From contig CAIPGJ010000228.1 in the NCBI GenBank assembly GCA_903864555.1, positions 1 through 6,525 of the forward strand: DNA of 6,525 nt. The letters run 5' to 3'. The stretch is from an uncultured Pseudomonadota bacterium. Lineage in GTDB: Bacteria > Pseudomonadota > Gammaproteobacteria > Burkholderiales > SG8-39. Positions 1 through 5,382 of this stretch are shown here, piece by piece. The notes beneath the pieces are model-generated. The model was not told the DNA's origin, ran no database searches, and saw nothing but the letters and a program-made list of their open reading frames with translations. How positions within the stretch are numbered: position 1 is the stretch's first letter; each line of letters starts with the position of its first letter. The position numbers were made by a program, and so were the translations under genes.

Positions 1-329
1 CCATGACCAAGACCTTTGCTGCCCCTTCCTGGGCGGCGCCTGCCTGGGTCCAGGGCGCCATTCGCGGTGCCACCGATCTGGATCCCGAGTACCCCTTCAT
101 GCCGTATGGCAAGGATTGCACCAAGAGCCTGCTGGTCAAGGTGATGTTCGGAAAAGGCGGGATACAGCGGGTCTCCTTCCTGCCGGTGAAAATCAACAAG
201 CGCTACTGTCCGGAAATTCTGTCCAGCGGGACTCCGGGATTCCGGGAAATAGTGGATTACATGGAGTGGGTCTCGGTCGATTTGCCCCATCAATTCAGCA
301 TGGATGGGGATGAGGTGGTGATCACCTGA
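1..329 (+). CDS. CapA/PGA_cap-family protein, C-terminal part (5' end cut by window edge)
   Basis: About 108 residues are readable from the ATG at position 3 to the TGA at 327-329. The pattern resembles the end of CapA-type proteins (bacterial capsule/poly-gamma-glutamate synthesis, calcineurin-like phosphoesterase fold): a PEYPFMPYGK-type segment, a strand KSLLVKVMF, then IQRVSFLPVKIN, a helix-like stretch ending in VDYMEWVS, and a closing DGDEVVI. These proteins are usually 350-450 residues, so the metal-binding N-terminal part should lie to the left and the ATG at 3 is probably internal. No ribosome binding site can be judged because only two bases precede it. The catalytic motifs are not visible, so the family call rests on the C-terminal pattern alone and is moderate. 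Some members act in capsule synthesis, others in unknown roles, so no substrate is proposed. It has no evident link to the genes that follow. Confidence 0.55.
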   Translation, partial: MTKTFAAPSWAAPAWVQGAIRGATDLDPEYPFMPYGKDCTKSLLVKVMFGKGGIQRVSFLPVKINKRYCPEILSSGTPGFREIVDYMEWVSVDLPHQFSMDGDEVVIT

Positions 330-353
330 GTGGATCGGCTTCAAGCGACAGCG

Positions 354-385
354 AGCCCCTGTGTTTTCGGTTACCGTTCAGGGCT
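354..385 (+). terminator. Imperfect stem-loop downstream of the CapA-like gene
   Basis: AGCCCCTG (354-361) can pair with CAGGGCT (379-385), leaving one bulged C. The loop contains a second small stem, CGG-TTA-CCG (368-376). It lies 25 bases after the stop codon of the preceding gene. No T-run follows, so it is not a classical intrinsic terminator; it could protect an mRNA end, assist Rho-dependent ending, or be chance. Confidence 0.25.
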
Positions 386-523
386 TCAATCGGAGTTCAT
401 TCGGCAAAGATTGGCATGCAATACCAGTAGCCAGGTGCCTCGGACTGCGCTCAAAGAAGCAGCCAGAATAAGTCCGCGTTATCAAAAGAGGAACTGGCCC
501 CCGATTCTTTCGGTCAAGCAAAC

Positions 524-532
524 AAAGGAGGT
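524..532 (+). promoter_or_regulatory. Strong Shine-Dalgarno sequence of Bug receptor 1
   Basis: AAAGGAGGT at 524-532 is a near-perfect match to the anti-Shine-Dalgarno sequence and ends 4 bases before the ATG at 537. It decides the start: the open frame could run up to 330, but only this ATG has a ribosome binding site and begins a signal peptide. Confidence 0.85.
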
Positions 533-536
533 TGCA

Positions 537-1529
537 ATGGTTATCGACAAGGCAGGTCGTGTTCTGGGGACCGTAGCGTTAGCGTTGGTCATGATGGCAG
601 CGGCTCATGCGCAGCAATTTCCCTCGCGCCCCATTCGTGTGCTTGTGGGATTCGGGATTGGCGGATCCACGGATCTGCTTGCCCGGTATCACGGGCAAAA
701 GCTGTCCGAGGCGCTGAATGTCCAAATGATCATCGAAAACAAGCCGGGCGCCAATCAACTGCCCGCCATCCAGTCACTGATCACGGCCAAGCCGGACGGC
801 TATACATTGGCAGCGCTTACCGGCAGTGCTTTTGGCTCGGGACCCGCTTTGAGAAAGGATCTTCCCTACGATCCTCTCAGGCACTTCACCTACATAGGCA
901 TCATCGCAACGGTCCCTGCAATCTACTCGGTCAACAAGGATCTGCCGATACGGGACCTCAAGGAACTGGTGAGTTATTCCATCGCAAATCCCAACAAGCT
1001 GAACTATGGCTCTGCCGGCGTCGGGGCGTTGAGCCATCTCCTGATCGAATTGCTGATCCATGAAACCGGGCTGAAGGCCACCCATATCCCGTTCAAGTCG
1101 AATTCAGACATCATGCGCGAACTGATGACGGGTTCCATCCATCTGGGTCTGACGCCCTTTGACGCCGCTGCGCCCATGATTTCCTCAGGCAAGGTGAGGC
1201 CGATAGCCGTAACAGGCGCGCGTCGGCAGAAGGCCTATCCGGCTGTTCCCAGTCTTGCGGAGTCCGGGTTCAAGGGGCTGCAGGATGATGATCCCTATAC
1301 GATGTACGGCATGGTCGGACCCGCAGGAATGTCTGCTGCGGTCGTATCCGCCCTCACCGGGGCCATGGTCAAAGTGTCGAAGAACCCGGAGTTCGACACC
1401 TTCATGCAGGAAAAATTCGCCGCCGAGCCTGCATCCGGCACTGCCGCTGCATTCCGCAGCTTTGCGGAGAGGGATTTCGAAAAATGGAAGGCATTGGCAA
1501 AAGTCATCAAGCTGCCAGATTCCTTCTGA
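537..1529 (+). CDS. Bug-family tripartite tricarboxylate transporter solute-binding protein (receptor 1)
   Basis: This periplasmic receptor has 330 residues, the usual Bug length. Residues 1-25 form a signal peptide (basic start, hydrophobic VALALVMMAAAHA) with likely cleavage at AHA|QQ. The mature protein opens with the family pattern FPSRPIRVLV, first ligand loop GFGIGGSTDLLAR (38-50), ENKPGANQLPA (67-77), KPDGYTL (85-91), a LNYGSAGVGALSHL hinge region (155-168), HIPFKSNSDIMRELM (183-197), SSGKVRPIAVTG (216-227) and YPAVPSLAESG (234-244). Bug proteins bind small carboxylates or related molecules and pass them to TctA/TctB membrane subunits, or act in sensing; no such subunits are nearby. 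The second ligand loop departs from the common PGASG/PGAGG form (PGANQ here). Being first in the operon before an aldolase homologue suggests that the ligand, or a product of it, is that enzyme's substrate; this is inference. Confidence 0.93.
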   Translation: MVIDKAGRVLGTVALALVMMAAAHAQQFPSRPIRVLVGFGIGGSTDLLARYHGQKLSEALNVQMIIENKPGANQLPAIQSLITAKPDGYTLAALTGSAFGSGPALRKDLPYDPLRHFTYIGIIATVPAIYSVNKDLPIRDLKELVSYSIANPNKLNYGSAGVGALSHLLIELLIHETGLKATHIPFKSNSDIMRELMTGSIHLGLTPFDAAAPMISSGKVRPIAVTGARRQKAYPAVPSLAESGFKGLQDDDPYTMYGMVGPAGMSAAVVSALTGAMVKVSKNPEFDTFMQEKFAAEPASGTAAAFRSFAERDFEKWKALAKVIKLPDSF

Positions 1530-1545
1530 TCTGCAATATTTTTTT
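1513..1545 (+). terminator. Candidate weak intrinsic terminator or attenuator between receptor 1 and the aldolase homologue
   Basis: TG-C-CAGAT (1513-1520) pairs with ATCTGCA (1529-1535), giving seven pairs with one bulged C around an eight-base loop. Seven consecutive T's follow at 1539-1545, a rare feature in this GC-rich region. The stem is short and AT-containing and overlaps the stop codon of receptor 1, so termination would be partial at most. Partial ending here would yield more receptor than enzyme, which is common for binding-protein operons. Confidence 0.4.
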
Positions 1546-1578
1546 GCGGCGATGCGATAGCACGGGAGAGGAATAATC

Positions 1579-2337
1579 ATGAGGGAGGGAAGTCGGATAA
1601 TCACCCTCATCGTCAAACAAGTGGAAAGCCCGGAGATCGCCGTCCTGGCCAAGCGCTGCGGCTTCGACGCCCTCTATGTCGATCTGGAGTACGGCGTGAT
1701 TCGCGAAAGCGCGGTGGGGCCGATTGCGCAGGCGGCGAGGAGGGCCGGCATCACGGCCTTAGTGCGACTGCCCAGTGCTGATCCGGCCTGCGCCGCGCGC
1801 TGCCTCGCCGCCGGGATGGCGGGGCTGGTGGTGCCCAAGGTGAAGACGCTCGACCAGGTGCGCGCCATGGTGGCTGCGGCCAAGTGTGCGCCGATCGGAC
1901 AACGGCCCATCGATGAATCCTGGTTCACGGGTGAGGATGCGCAACTCTCTGACGACGAGAAGCGAGCGCGTATCAATGCGGCCACCACGCTCGTCATCAT
2001 GCTTGAATCCCCCGAAGCGCTGGCCATCGCCGAGGACATTGCCGCCGAACCCGGCGTGGACATCCTGCACATCGGCACGGCTGATCTCTCCCGCGCCCTG
2101 GGCATTCCCAACCAGTACGACCACCCTGACATCCTGTCCGCCTACCGGCGCGTCATCGCCGCGGCACGGGCCCATGGCAAGGTGGCCGGGGCCGGTGGCA
2201 TGACGGTGAACAAGGCCATCGCCCAGACGGTGATCGACATGGGCGTGCGCTTCATCACCGGCGGCAATGAGTGGAATTTTCTGCAGGAGGCGGCCACGGC
2301 ACGCGTGGGCGAATTGCGCGAGTTGCCCTCGTCCTGA
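1579..2337 (+). CDS. HpcH/HpaI aldolase family protein (class II pyruvate aldolase-like, His replaced by Tyr)
   Basis: A 252-residue cytoplasmic protein of the HpaI/GarL superfamily, whose members cleave 4-hydroxy-2-oxoacids to pyruvate and an aldehyde using a divalent metal. Visible signature parts are CGFDALYVDLEYG (27-39), LVRLPSADP (61-69), AGLVVPKVKT (81-90), LVIMLESPEAL (138-148) and ILHIGTADLSRALG (162-175). Against E. coli HpaI as I recall it, Arg63 matches Arg70, and Glu143 and Asp169 match metal ligands Glu149 and Asp175 with the same 26-residue spacing. Tyr38 stands where HpaI has active-site His45. The usual GxRG turn reads GQRP (107-110). The start has a GAGAGGAA ribosome site (1566-1573). 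It follows receptor 1 after 49 bases and is probably co-transcribed. Family membership is near certain; retained aldolase chemistry and substrate are not. A lyase or an altered-reaction enzyme is possible. Confidence 0.9.
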   Translation: MREGSRIITLIVKQVESPEIAVLAKRCGFDALYVDLEYGVIRESAVGPIAQAARRAGITALVRLPSADPACAARCLAAGMAGLVVPKVKTLDQVRAMVAAAKCAPIGQRPIDESWFTGEDAQLSDDEKRARINAATTLVIMLESPEALAIAEDIAAEPGVDILHIGTADLSRALGIPNQYDHPDILSAYRRVIAAARAHGKVAGAGGMTVNKAIAQTVIDMGVRFITGGNEWNFLQEAATARVGELRELPSS

Positions 2338-2358
2338 CGTCTCGACCCAGGTGCATGC

Positions 2359-2988
2359 ATGAAACGAAAGTACCGGGGCACGACCCTGATCGTGGAGGAG
2401 GATCCGAAGGACAGACTGCCCCTGGCAAACCGCGTGGCTGCCTCGGCCATCGATCTTTTCACGGCGGGCATGTTCCTCCTTTGCTGGGTCTGGCCCATCC
2501 CGTGGCGCAAGACCTTGCCGGCCGAACTGGGCTTCATCATCGGGGTCGAGTTCCTGGTCATCCATGGCGGGTTTTTCATCGCCAATGCAACGATGGTGGC
2601 GGCGGTGGTCCTCACCCTGGCCTACTCGGCGCTGGCCTGGGCAGCGTTCAGCATGGGGGTGGCTTCTCCCTGGCTGGCATTCGGGGCCTTCGGCTGGCTG
2701 CTGCTGGACCGGATCACTTCGGTGCTGGCCGGCCCCGAGGGCCAAATGGAAAGGCAACGGCGCCAGAACTATTTCTGGTCCTGCTCGATGGCGTTCTACA
2801 TTGGCGGTGCCTTCATTGCATTATTCGTCTGGATACCGCCGCTGGGATTGGGCTGGTATCCGACACGCCGCCTGCCCGGGTGGAGCATGGAGGTCGAATC
2901 GGTCATGGCCTGGGGATTCCTCTACTTCACGGCCCTGGGCCTGACCAAGTTGTTCGAGCGCAAGTCACACTGGGATCATCGGGGGTGA
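2359..2988 (+). CDS. Unrecognised integral membrane protein, about six transmembrane segments
   Basis: A 209-residue protein that I cannot assign to a family. The first 28 or so residues are polar and basic (MKRKYRG, then a DPKDR stretch). Hydrophobic segments lie at about 28-46, 56-76, 78-97, 102-121, 139-161 and 180-197. A charged, presumably cytoplasmic loop (GPEGQMERQRRQ, 125-136) separates segments four and five, and the tail ends in KLFERKSHWDHRG, so both ends are probably cytoplasmic. Tryptophans are frequent near segment ends. The frame has strong G/C preference at third codon positions, which supports it against overlapping open frames. It starts 21 bases after the aldolase homologue stop, with only a weak CAGGTG upstream, so translation may be coupled. 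Possible roles are a transporter or channel subunit or a membrane enzyme. It does not resemble TctA (about 500 residues) or the four-segment TctB. Confidence 0.8.
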   Translation: MKRKYRGTTLIVEEDPKDRLPLANRVAASAIDLFTAGMFLLCWVWPIPWRKTLPAELGFIIGVEFLVIHGGFFIANATMVAAVVLTLAYSALAWAAFSMGVASPWLAFGAFGWLLLDRITSVLAGPEGQMERQRRQNYFWSCSMAFYIGGAFIALFVWIPPLGLGWYPTRRLPGWSMEVESVMAWGFLYFTALGLTKLFERKSHWDHRG

Positions 2989-3060
2989 ATCCGCAGGGGC
3001 AGTAGCGTCTTTGCTTTGTGTGGACATCTTTCGGCGTAGCGCATCAGTCGCCTGACCCGG

Positions 3061-3095
3061 CAGCTGCCACACCCGCCGTCGGGGTGCGTGAGCTG
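3061..3095. terminator. Hairpin in the convergent spacer
   Basis: CAGCT (3061-3065) pairs with AGCTG (3091-3095), and CACCC (3070-3074) pairs with GGGTG (3082-3086) around a seven-base loop. The two stems are separated by four opposed bases on each side, of which one pair matches (3068/3088). It sits directly after the stop codon of receptor 2 and about 70 bases after the end of the membrane protein gene, so it could close both leftward and rightward transcripts. No T-run follows on either strand, so any termination would be atypical. Confidence 0.4.
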
Positions 3096-4061
3096 TTACT
3101 CCGGCGTGATTCCCGCGGCCCGGGTCACGTCACCCCAGCGCCGGATTTCATCGCGGATCAGCCGGCCGAATTCATCCGGTGAGCTGCCGACCAGTTCGCC
3201 ACCCTGCACGCTGAAGCGCTCCCGTACGGCGGGCACGGCAATCGCCTTGACCGTTTCGGCGTGCAGCTGGTCCACCAGCGGTCGGGGCAGGCCTGCGGGG
3301 CCGGCCAGCCCGAACCACAGATACACCGCCATGCCCTGGACGCCGGCTTCACCCATGTTGGGGACATTGGGCAGGACCGATGCGCGCTTGCCCTCGGCGG
3401 CGGTGACGGCCAGCGCTTTGACCTTGCCGGCATTCACCTGGTTGAGGACGGTGGAGACCGTGGTCAGCAGCATCTGCACCTGGCCGCCCACCACGGCGGA
3501 GATGGCATCGCCGCCACCCTTGTAGGGGACATGTGCAATATTCACCTTGGCGGCGATCTTGAACAGTTCGCTGGACAGATGAATGGCGCCGCCGGGGCCG
3601 GCCGACCCGTAGTTGAACTTGCCCGGATTGGCGCGAGCGAGCGCGATGAATTCCTGGAGCGTGCCGACGTTGAGGGAGGGATGCACCACCAGCGCTTCCG
3701 GCGCCCGGAACACTTCCGAGATGGCAGTGAAGTCCTTCGCCACATCGAAGGGCAGCGACTTGAACAGTCCAGGGACGATGGCGGTGCTGGTGTCGATGAC
3801 CATCAGCGTGTAGCCGTCAGGCGCGGCTTTAGCTACCATGGCGTTGGCGATGGTGCCGCTGGCGCCAGTGCGGTTGTCGACCAGGAAGGGTGTGCGCAAC
3901 TGCTCGGAGAGTTGCTGGGAAACGACGCGGCCGGTGAAATCCACCCCGCCACCCGCGGCGAATGGAACGATCACCCGCACCGGCCGGTTGGGCCAGGCAT
4001 CGGCACTCAGGGACGGTGAGGCCTGGAGCAGTATCAATACAAGGGGCAGGACGTAGCGCAT
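3096..4061 (-). CDS. Bug-family tripartite tricarboxylate transporter solute-binding protein (receptor 2)
   Basis: A periplasmic receptor of 321 residues from the preferred start. Two in-frame ATGs exist, at 4067 and 4061. The GGAGG ribosome site (4074-4070) is 2 bases from the first and 8 from the second, so the second is chosen. Residues 1-20 are a signal peptide with likely cleavage at LSA|DAW. Family pattern: WPNRPVRVIVPFAAGGGVDFTGR (23-45, first ligand loop), DNRTGASGTIA (62-72, second loop, Thr where Pro is usual), APDGYTL (80-86), FNYGSAGPGGAIHLSSELF (149-167), HVPYKGGGDAISAVVGGQV (177-195), AGKVKALAVT (211-220) and LPNVPNMGEAG (230-240). It follows the SMP-30-like gene on the same strand after about 97 bases and is probably in its operon, which suggests a lactone or hydroxy/sugar acid ligand. 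It is a divergent relative of receptor 1, not a recent copy. No TctA/TctB genes are nearby. Confidence 0.95.
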   Translation of the reverse strand: MRYVLPLVLILLQASPSLSADAWPNRPVRVIVPFAAGGGVDFTGRVVSQQLSEQLRTPFLVDNRTGASGTIANAMVAKAAPDGYTLMVIDTSTAIVPGLFKSLPFDVAKDFTAISEVFRAPEALVVHPSLNVGTLQEFIALARANPGKFNYGSAGPGGAIHLSSELFKIAAKVNIAHVPYKGGGDAISAVVGGQVQMLLTTVSTVLNQVNAGKVKALAVTAAEGKRASVLPNVPNMGEAGVQGMAVYLWFGLAGPAGLPRPLVDQLHAETVKAIAVPAVRERFSVQGGELVGSSPDEFGRLIRDEIRRWGDVTRAAGITPE

Positions 4062-4158
4062 GGTCATTTCCTCCGGTTGGCTTGCTCGGGTTGTTCTGCA
4101 GGCAAAGGCTGATCGTGGCGTACTGGTCGTGTGGCGGTAGAAGCTTCCGGGCCGTGCC

Positions 4159-5070
4159 TCAGCTGGCGCCGTTCAGCGGCAGCCCGGGCTGATCCCAGGG
4201 CATGGCCACCACTTCACCGACGCCGGAGAGCGTGAGGTAGGCGGTGCGCATGTCCGGGCCGCCAAAGCAGATATTGGTCGGGAAGGTGTCGGGCAGCGGC
4301 ACCTGGCGGATGGAGGAGCCATCGGGGGAGATGACGGTGATGCAGCCGGTGAAGAAGGTGGCGATGCAGATGTTGCCGCCGGCTTCCACGGCCAGGCTGT
4401 CAAAACGCTGGTAACCGCCCAGGCCGGCCACCAGGCGGGCGCCGGTCGGGGAAGGATGGGGCAGCTTCTTGACCACGCCCGGGCTGAGGATGTCGAAGGC
4501 CCAGAGTCGGCAGGCATCGGTCTCGGCGTAGTACAGCGTGCCGCCATCGGGGGACAGGCCCACGCCATTGGGGGAGCTGACCGGATAGGCCACTTCCACG
4601 ATGCGGCTACCGTCGGGCAGGGCGTAGTAGAGGCCGCCGTGGTCGCGGTGGCGCTTGTGCCGCTTGCCGTAGTCGGAGAAGTAAAAGCCGCCATGGGCAT
4701 CGAAGACCAGGTCGTTGGGCGCGGACAGGGGCTGGTCGCCATAGCTGCTGTAGAGCGTGCGGACTTCGCCGCCGCGGGGATCGACGCGCTGGATGTAGCC
4801 ACCGGTGTAGCTGGCGGGCACGCCGACATTGGTCCACTTGAAATGGCCGGGCCGGTATTCGGTGCCGCCATTGTTGGCGACATAGCAGGCGCCATCCGGC
4901 CCGATGGCCAGGCCGTTCGGCCCGCCGCCGGTTTCGGCGATCGTCACCAGGCTGCCATCGGGGCGGACGCAGCGCAGCGTGCTGCCGGCGATCTCGGTGA
5001 ACAGCACCGAGCCGTCCGCCATCACGGCGGGGCCTTCGGGAAACTTCAGGTCTTGCGCCAGCGTTTTCAT
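4159..5070 (-). CDS. SMP-30/gluconolactonase/LRE family protein (probable lactonase)
   Basis: A 303-residue six-bladed propeller enzyme type; relatives hydrolyse sugar-acid or other lactones with a bound divalent metal. The metal-site pattern of SMP-30 is intact: Glu12 in FPEGP, Asn119-Asp120 in APNDLVF, Asn168 in SSPNGVGLSPDG and Asp224 in RFDSLAVE. Repeated blade motifs include PNGLAIGPDGACYVAN (51-66), GGFYFSDYGKR (127-137), GGTLYYAET (176-184), GNICIATFFTG (232-242) and the late CFGGPDMRTAYLT (268-280). A basic loop KRHKRHRDH (136-144) is unusual. The start at 5070 has a GAGGAG site (5081-5076) at 5-base spacing; an in-frame ATG at 5115 lacks one and adds 15 residues without family resemblance. 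No signal peptide is seen, so it should be cytoplasmic. It is the first gene of a leftward pair with receptor 2. The substrate is unknown; glucono-, aldono- or aryl-derived lactones are all possible. Confidence 0.92.
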   Translation of the reverse strand: MKTLAQDLKFPEGPAVMADGSVLFTEIAGSTLRCVRPDGSLVTIAETGGGPNGLAIGPDGACYVANNGGTEYRPGHFKWTNVGVPASYTGGYIQRVDPRGGEVRTLYSSYGDQPLSAPNDLVFDAHGGFYFSDYGKRHKRHRDHGGLYYALPDGSRIVEVAYPVSSPNGVGLSPDGGTLYYAETDACRLWAFDILSPGVVKKLPHPSPTGARLVAGLGGYQRFDSLAVEAGGNICIATFFTGCITVISPDGSSIRQVPLPDTFPTNICFGGPDMRTAYLTLSGVGEVVAMPWDQPGLPLNGAS

Positions 5071-5110
5071 TCGGTCTCCTCGTCTGCCGTACCCACAGGA
5101 CATGGCGGTG

Positions 5111-5139
5111 GGCATCGGGACTGTGTGCTTGGCATCGGG
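5111..5139 (+). repeat. Direct repeat GGCATCGGG, two copies
   Basis: GGCATCGGG occurs exactly at 5111-5119 and 5131-5139, start to start 20 bases, close to two turns of the helix. It lies in the presumed leader of the leftward operon, next to the GTAAC inverted repeat. Confidence 0.5.
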
Positions 5140-5140
5140 C

Positions 5141-5154
5141 GTAACGGCTGTTAC
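5141..5154. promoter_or_regulatory. Inverted repeat GTAAC-N4-GTTAC, possible operator
   Basis: Perfect 5-base arms around GGCT, 71 bases upstream of the SMP-30-like start. The short symmetric form fits a dimeric repressor site such as those of GntR-type regulators, but no regulator is identified. Confidence 0.35.
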
Positions 5155-5164
5155 AGGCAGGTCC

Positions 5165-5181
5165 TGCAGCCAGGGGCTGCA
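5165..5181. other. Perfect 7-base stem hairpin
   Basis: TGCAGCC (5165-5171) and GGCTGCA (5175-5181) are perfect complements around AGG. It overlaps a second palindrome, GCAGG-T-CCTGC (5157-5167), so the two would form alternative structures. If leftward transcription begins near the AT-rich patch, this would fold at the very start of the leader RNA. Confidence 0.45.
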
Positions 5182-5209
5182 TTTCTCCGGTCATTCTATA
5201 TATCAAAAT

Positions 5210-5230
5210 GGGTTTCATTGATCGGAACCC
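5210..5230. promoter_or_regulatory. Inverted repeat GGGTTTC-N7-GGAACCC over the likely -35 zone
   Basis: The arms (5210-5216 and 5224-5230) match at six of seven positions, the seventh being a T/G pair. The centre is about 20 bases upstream of the minus-strand TAGAAT box, which places it over the missing -35 element. ATCAA (5202-5206) and TTGAT (5218-5222) form a further partly overlapping inverted pair. Confidence 0.4.
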
Positions 5231-5351
5231 GTGAGCCGAAGCTGCAAGGCGGTTAACGCCGCCCGGACTACCGGCGTTGCTTCCCCGGAGATCGGTGAAA
5301 AGCCGCGAGCGATATGCCGTGCGTGACTGGCGGGGCATGCTTCTTGCAAAA

Positions 5352-5367
5352 GGGCATGGCATTGCCC
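5352..5367 (+). other. Small hairpin just upstream of the cupin ribosome site
   Basis: GGGCA (5352-5356) pairs with TGCCC (5363-5367) around six bases, ending 2 bases before the GGAGGA site at 5370-5375. A competing partner for the 3' arm exists farther upstream (GGGGCA at 5332-5337 with TGCCCC at 5363-5368). The position would allow an influence on translation initiation. Confidence 0.3.
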
Positions 5368-5382
5368 CCGGAGGACCATGCC

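Larger units (their letters stand above)
330..536. other. Spacer upstream of the Bug receptor 1 operon
   Basis: These 207 bases must hold the promoter of the rightward operon if the preceding gene does not read through. The frame of the receptor stays open across the whole spacer from a GTG at 330, but the translation is not signal-peptide-like and has no ribosome binding site, so I treat it as non-coding. No convincing -35/-10 pair is visible. The stretch before the receptor is richer in A and T (gaataag at about 467, ttatcaaaag at about 479) than the genes around it. Confidence 0.4.
5071..5382. promoter_or_regulatory. Divergent control region between the SMP-30-like and cupin genes
   Basis: A 312-base non-coding stretch that must drive the leftward lactonase/receptor pair and the rightward cupin gene. 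It is dense in symmetric elements, listed separately, around one AT-rich patch (about 5191-5222) in GC-rich surroundings. On the minus strand TAGAAT (5198-5193) matches the -10 consensus in 5 of 6 positions but has no good -35, as expected for an activator-dependent promoter. No regulator gene is adjacent in the window. Confidence 0.5.

Noticed and set aside
337..389. An eight-base direct repeat GGCTTCAA (337-344 and 382-389)
   Set aside because: Two copies of eight bases within a 200-base spacer can arise by chance, and one copy is part of the hairpin arm at 379-385.
411..427. A sigma-54-like sequence TTGGCATGCAA upstream of receptor 1
   Set aside because: The GG of a -24 element is present but no GC follows at the required -12 distance.
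330..536. A 69-residue N-terminal extension of Bug receptor 1 from GTG at 330
   Set aside because: It abuts the previous stop without a ribosome site, is not signal-like, and would bury the clear signal peptide that begins at 537 behind a near-perfect Shine-Dalgarno sequence.
1759..2757. A long minus-strand open frame across the aldolase homologue and membrane protein genes
   Set aside because: It overlaps two well-supported genes, its translation is rich in His, Arg, Gly and Gln without family motifs, and GC-rich coding DNA commonly leaves such antisense frames open.
2359..2988. The membrane protein as a TctB subunit for the neighbouring Bug receptor
   Set aside because: TctB proteins are about 150 residues with four segments; this one has 209 residues, about six segments and no similar pattern, and no TctA follows.
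2271..3005. A plus-strand open frame overlapping the end of the aldolase homologue and the whole membrane protein
   Set aside because: The translation is Gly/His/Arg-rich with no motif. The frame starting at 2359 has the expected third-position GC bias and regular membrane segments.
3261..4019. A plus-strand open frame opposite receptor 2
   Set aside because: It is fully antisense to an unmistakable Bug receptor, with no ribosome site or recognisable domain.
4456..5256. A plus-strand open frame opposite the SMP-30-like gene
   Set aside because: It is a Val/Ala/Gly-rich antisense reading of a gene with intact metal-site motifs, and it runs into the intergenic control region.
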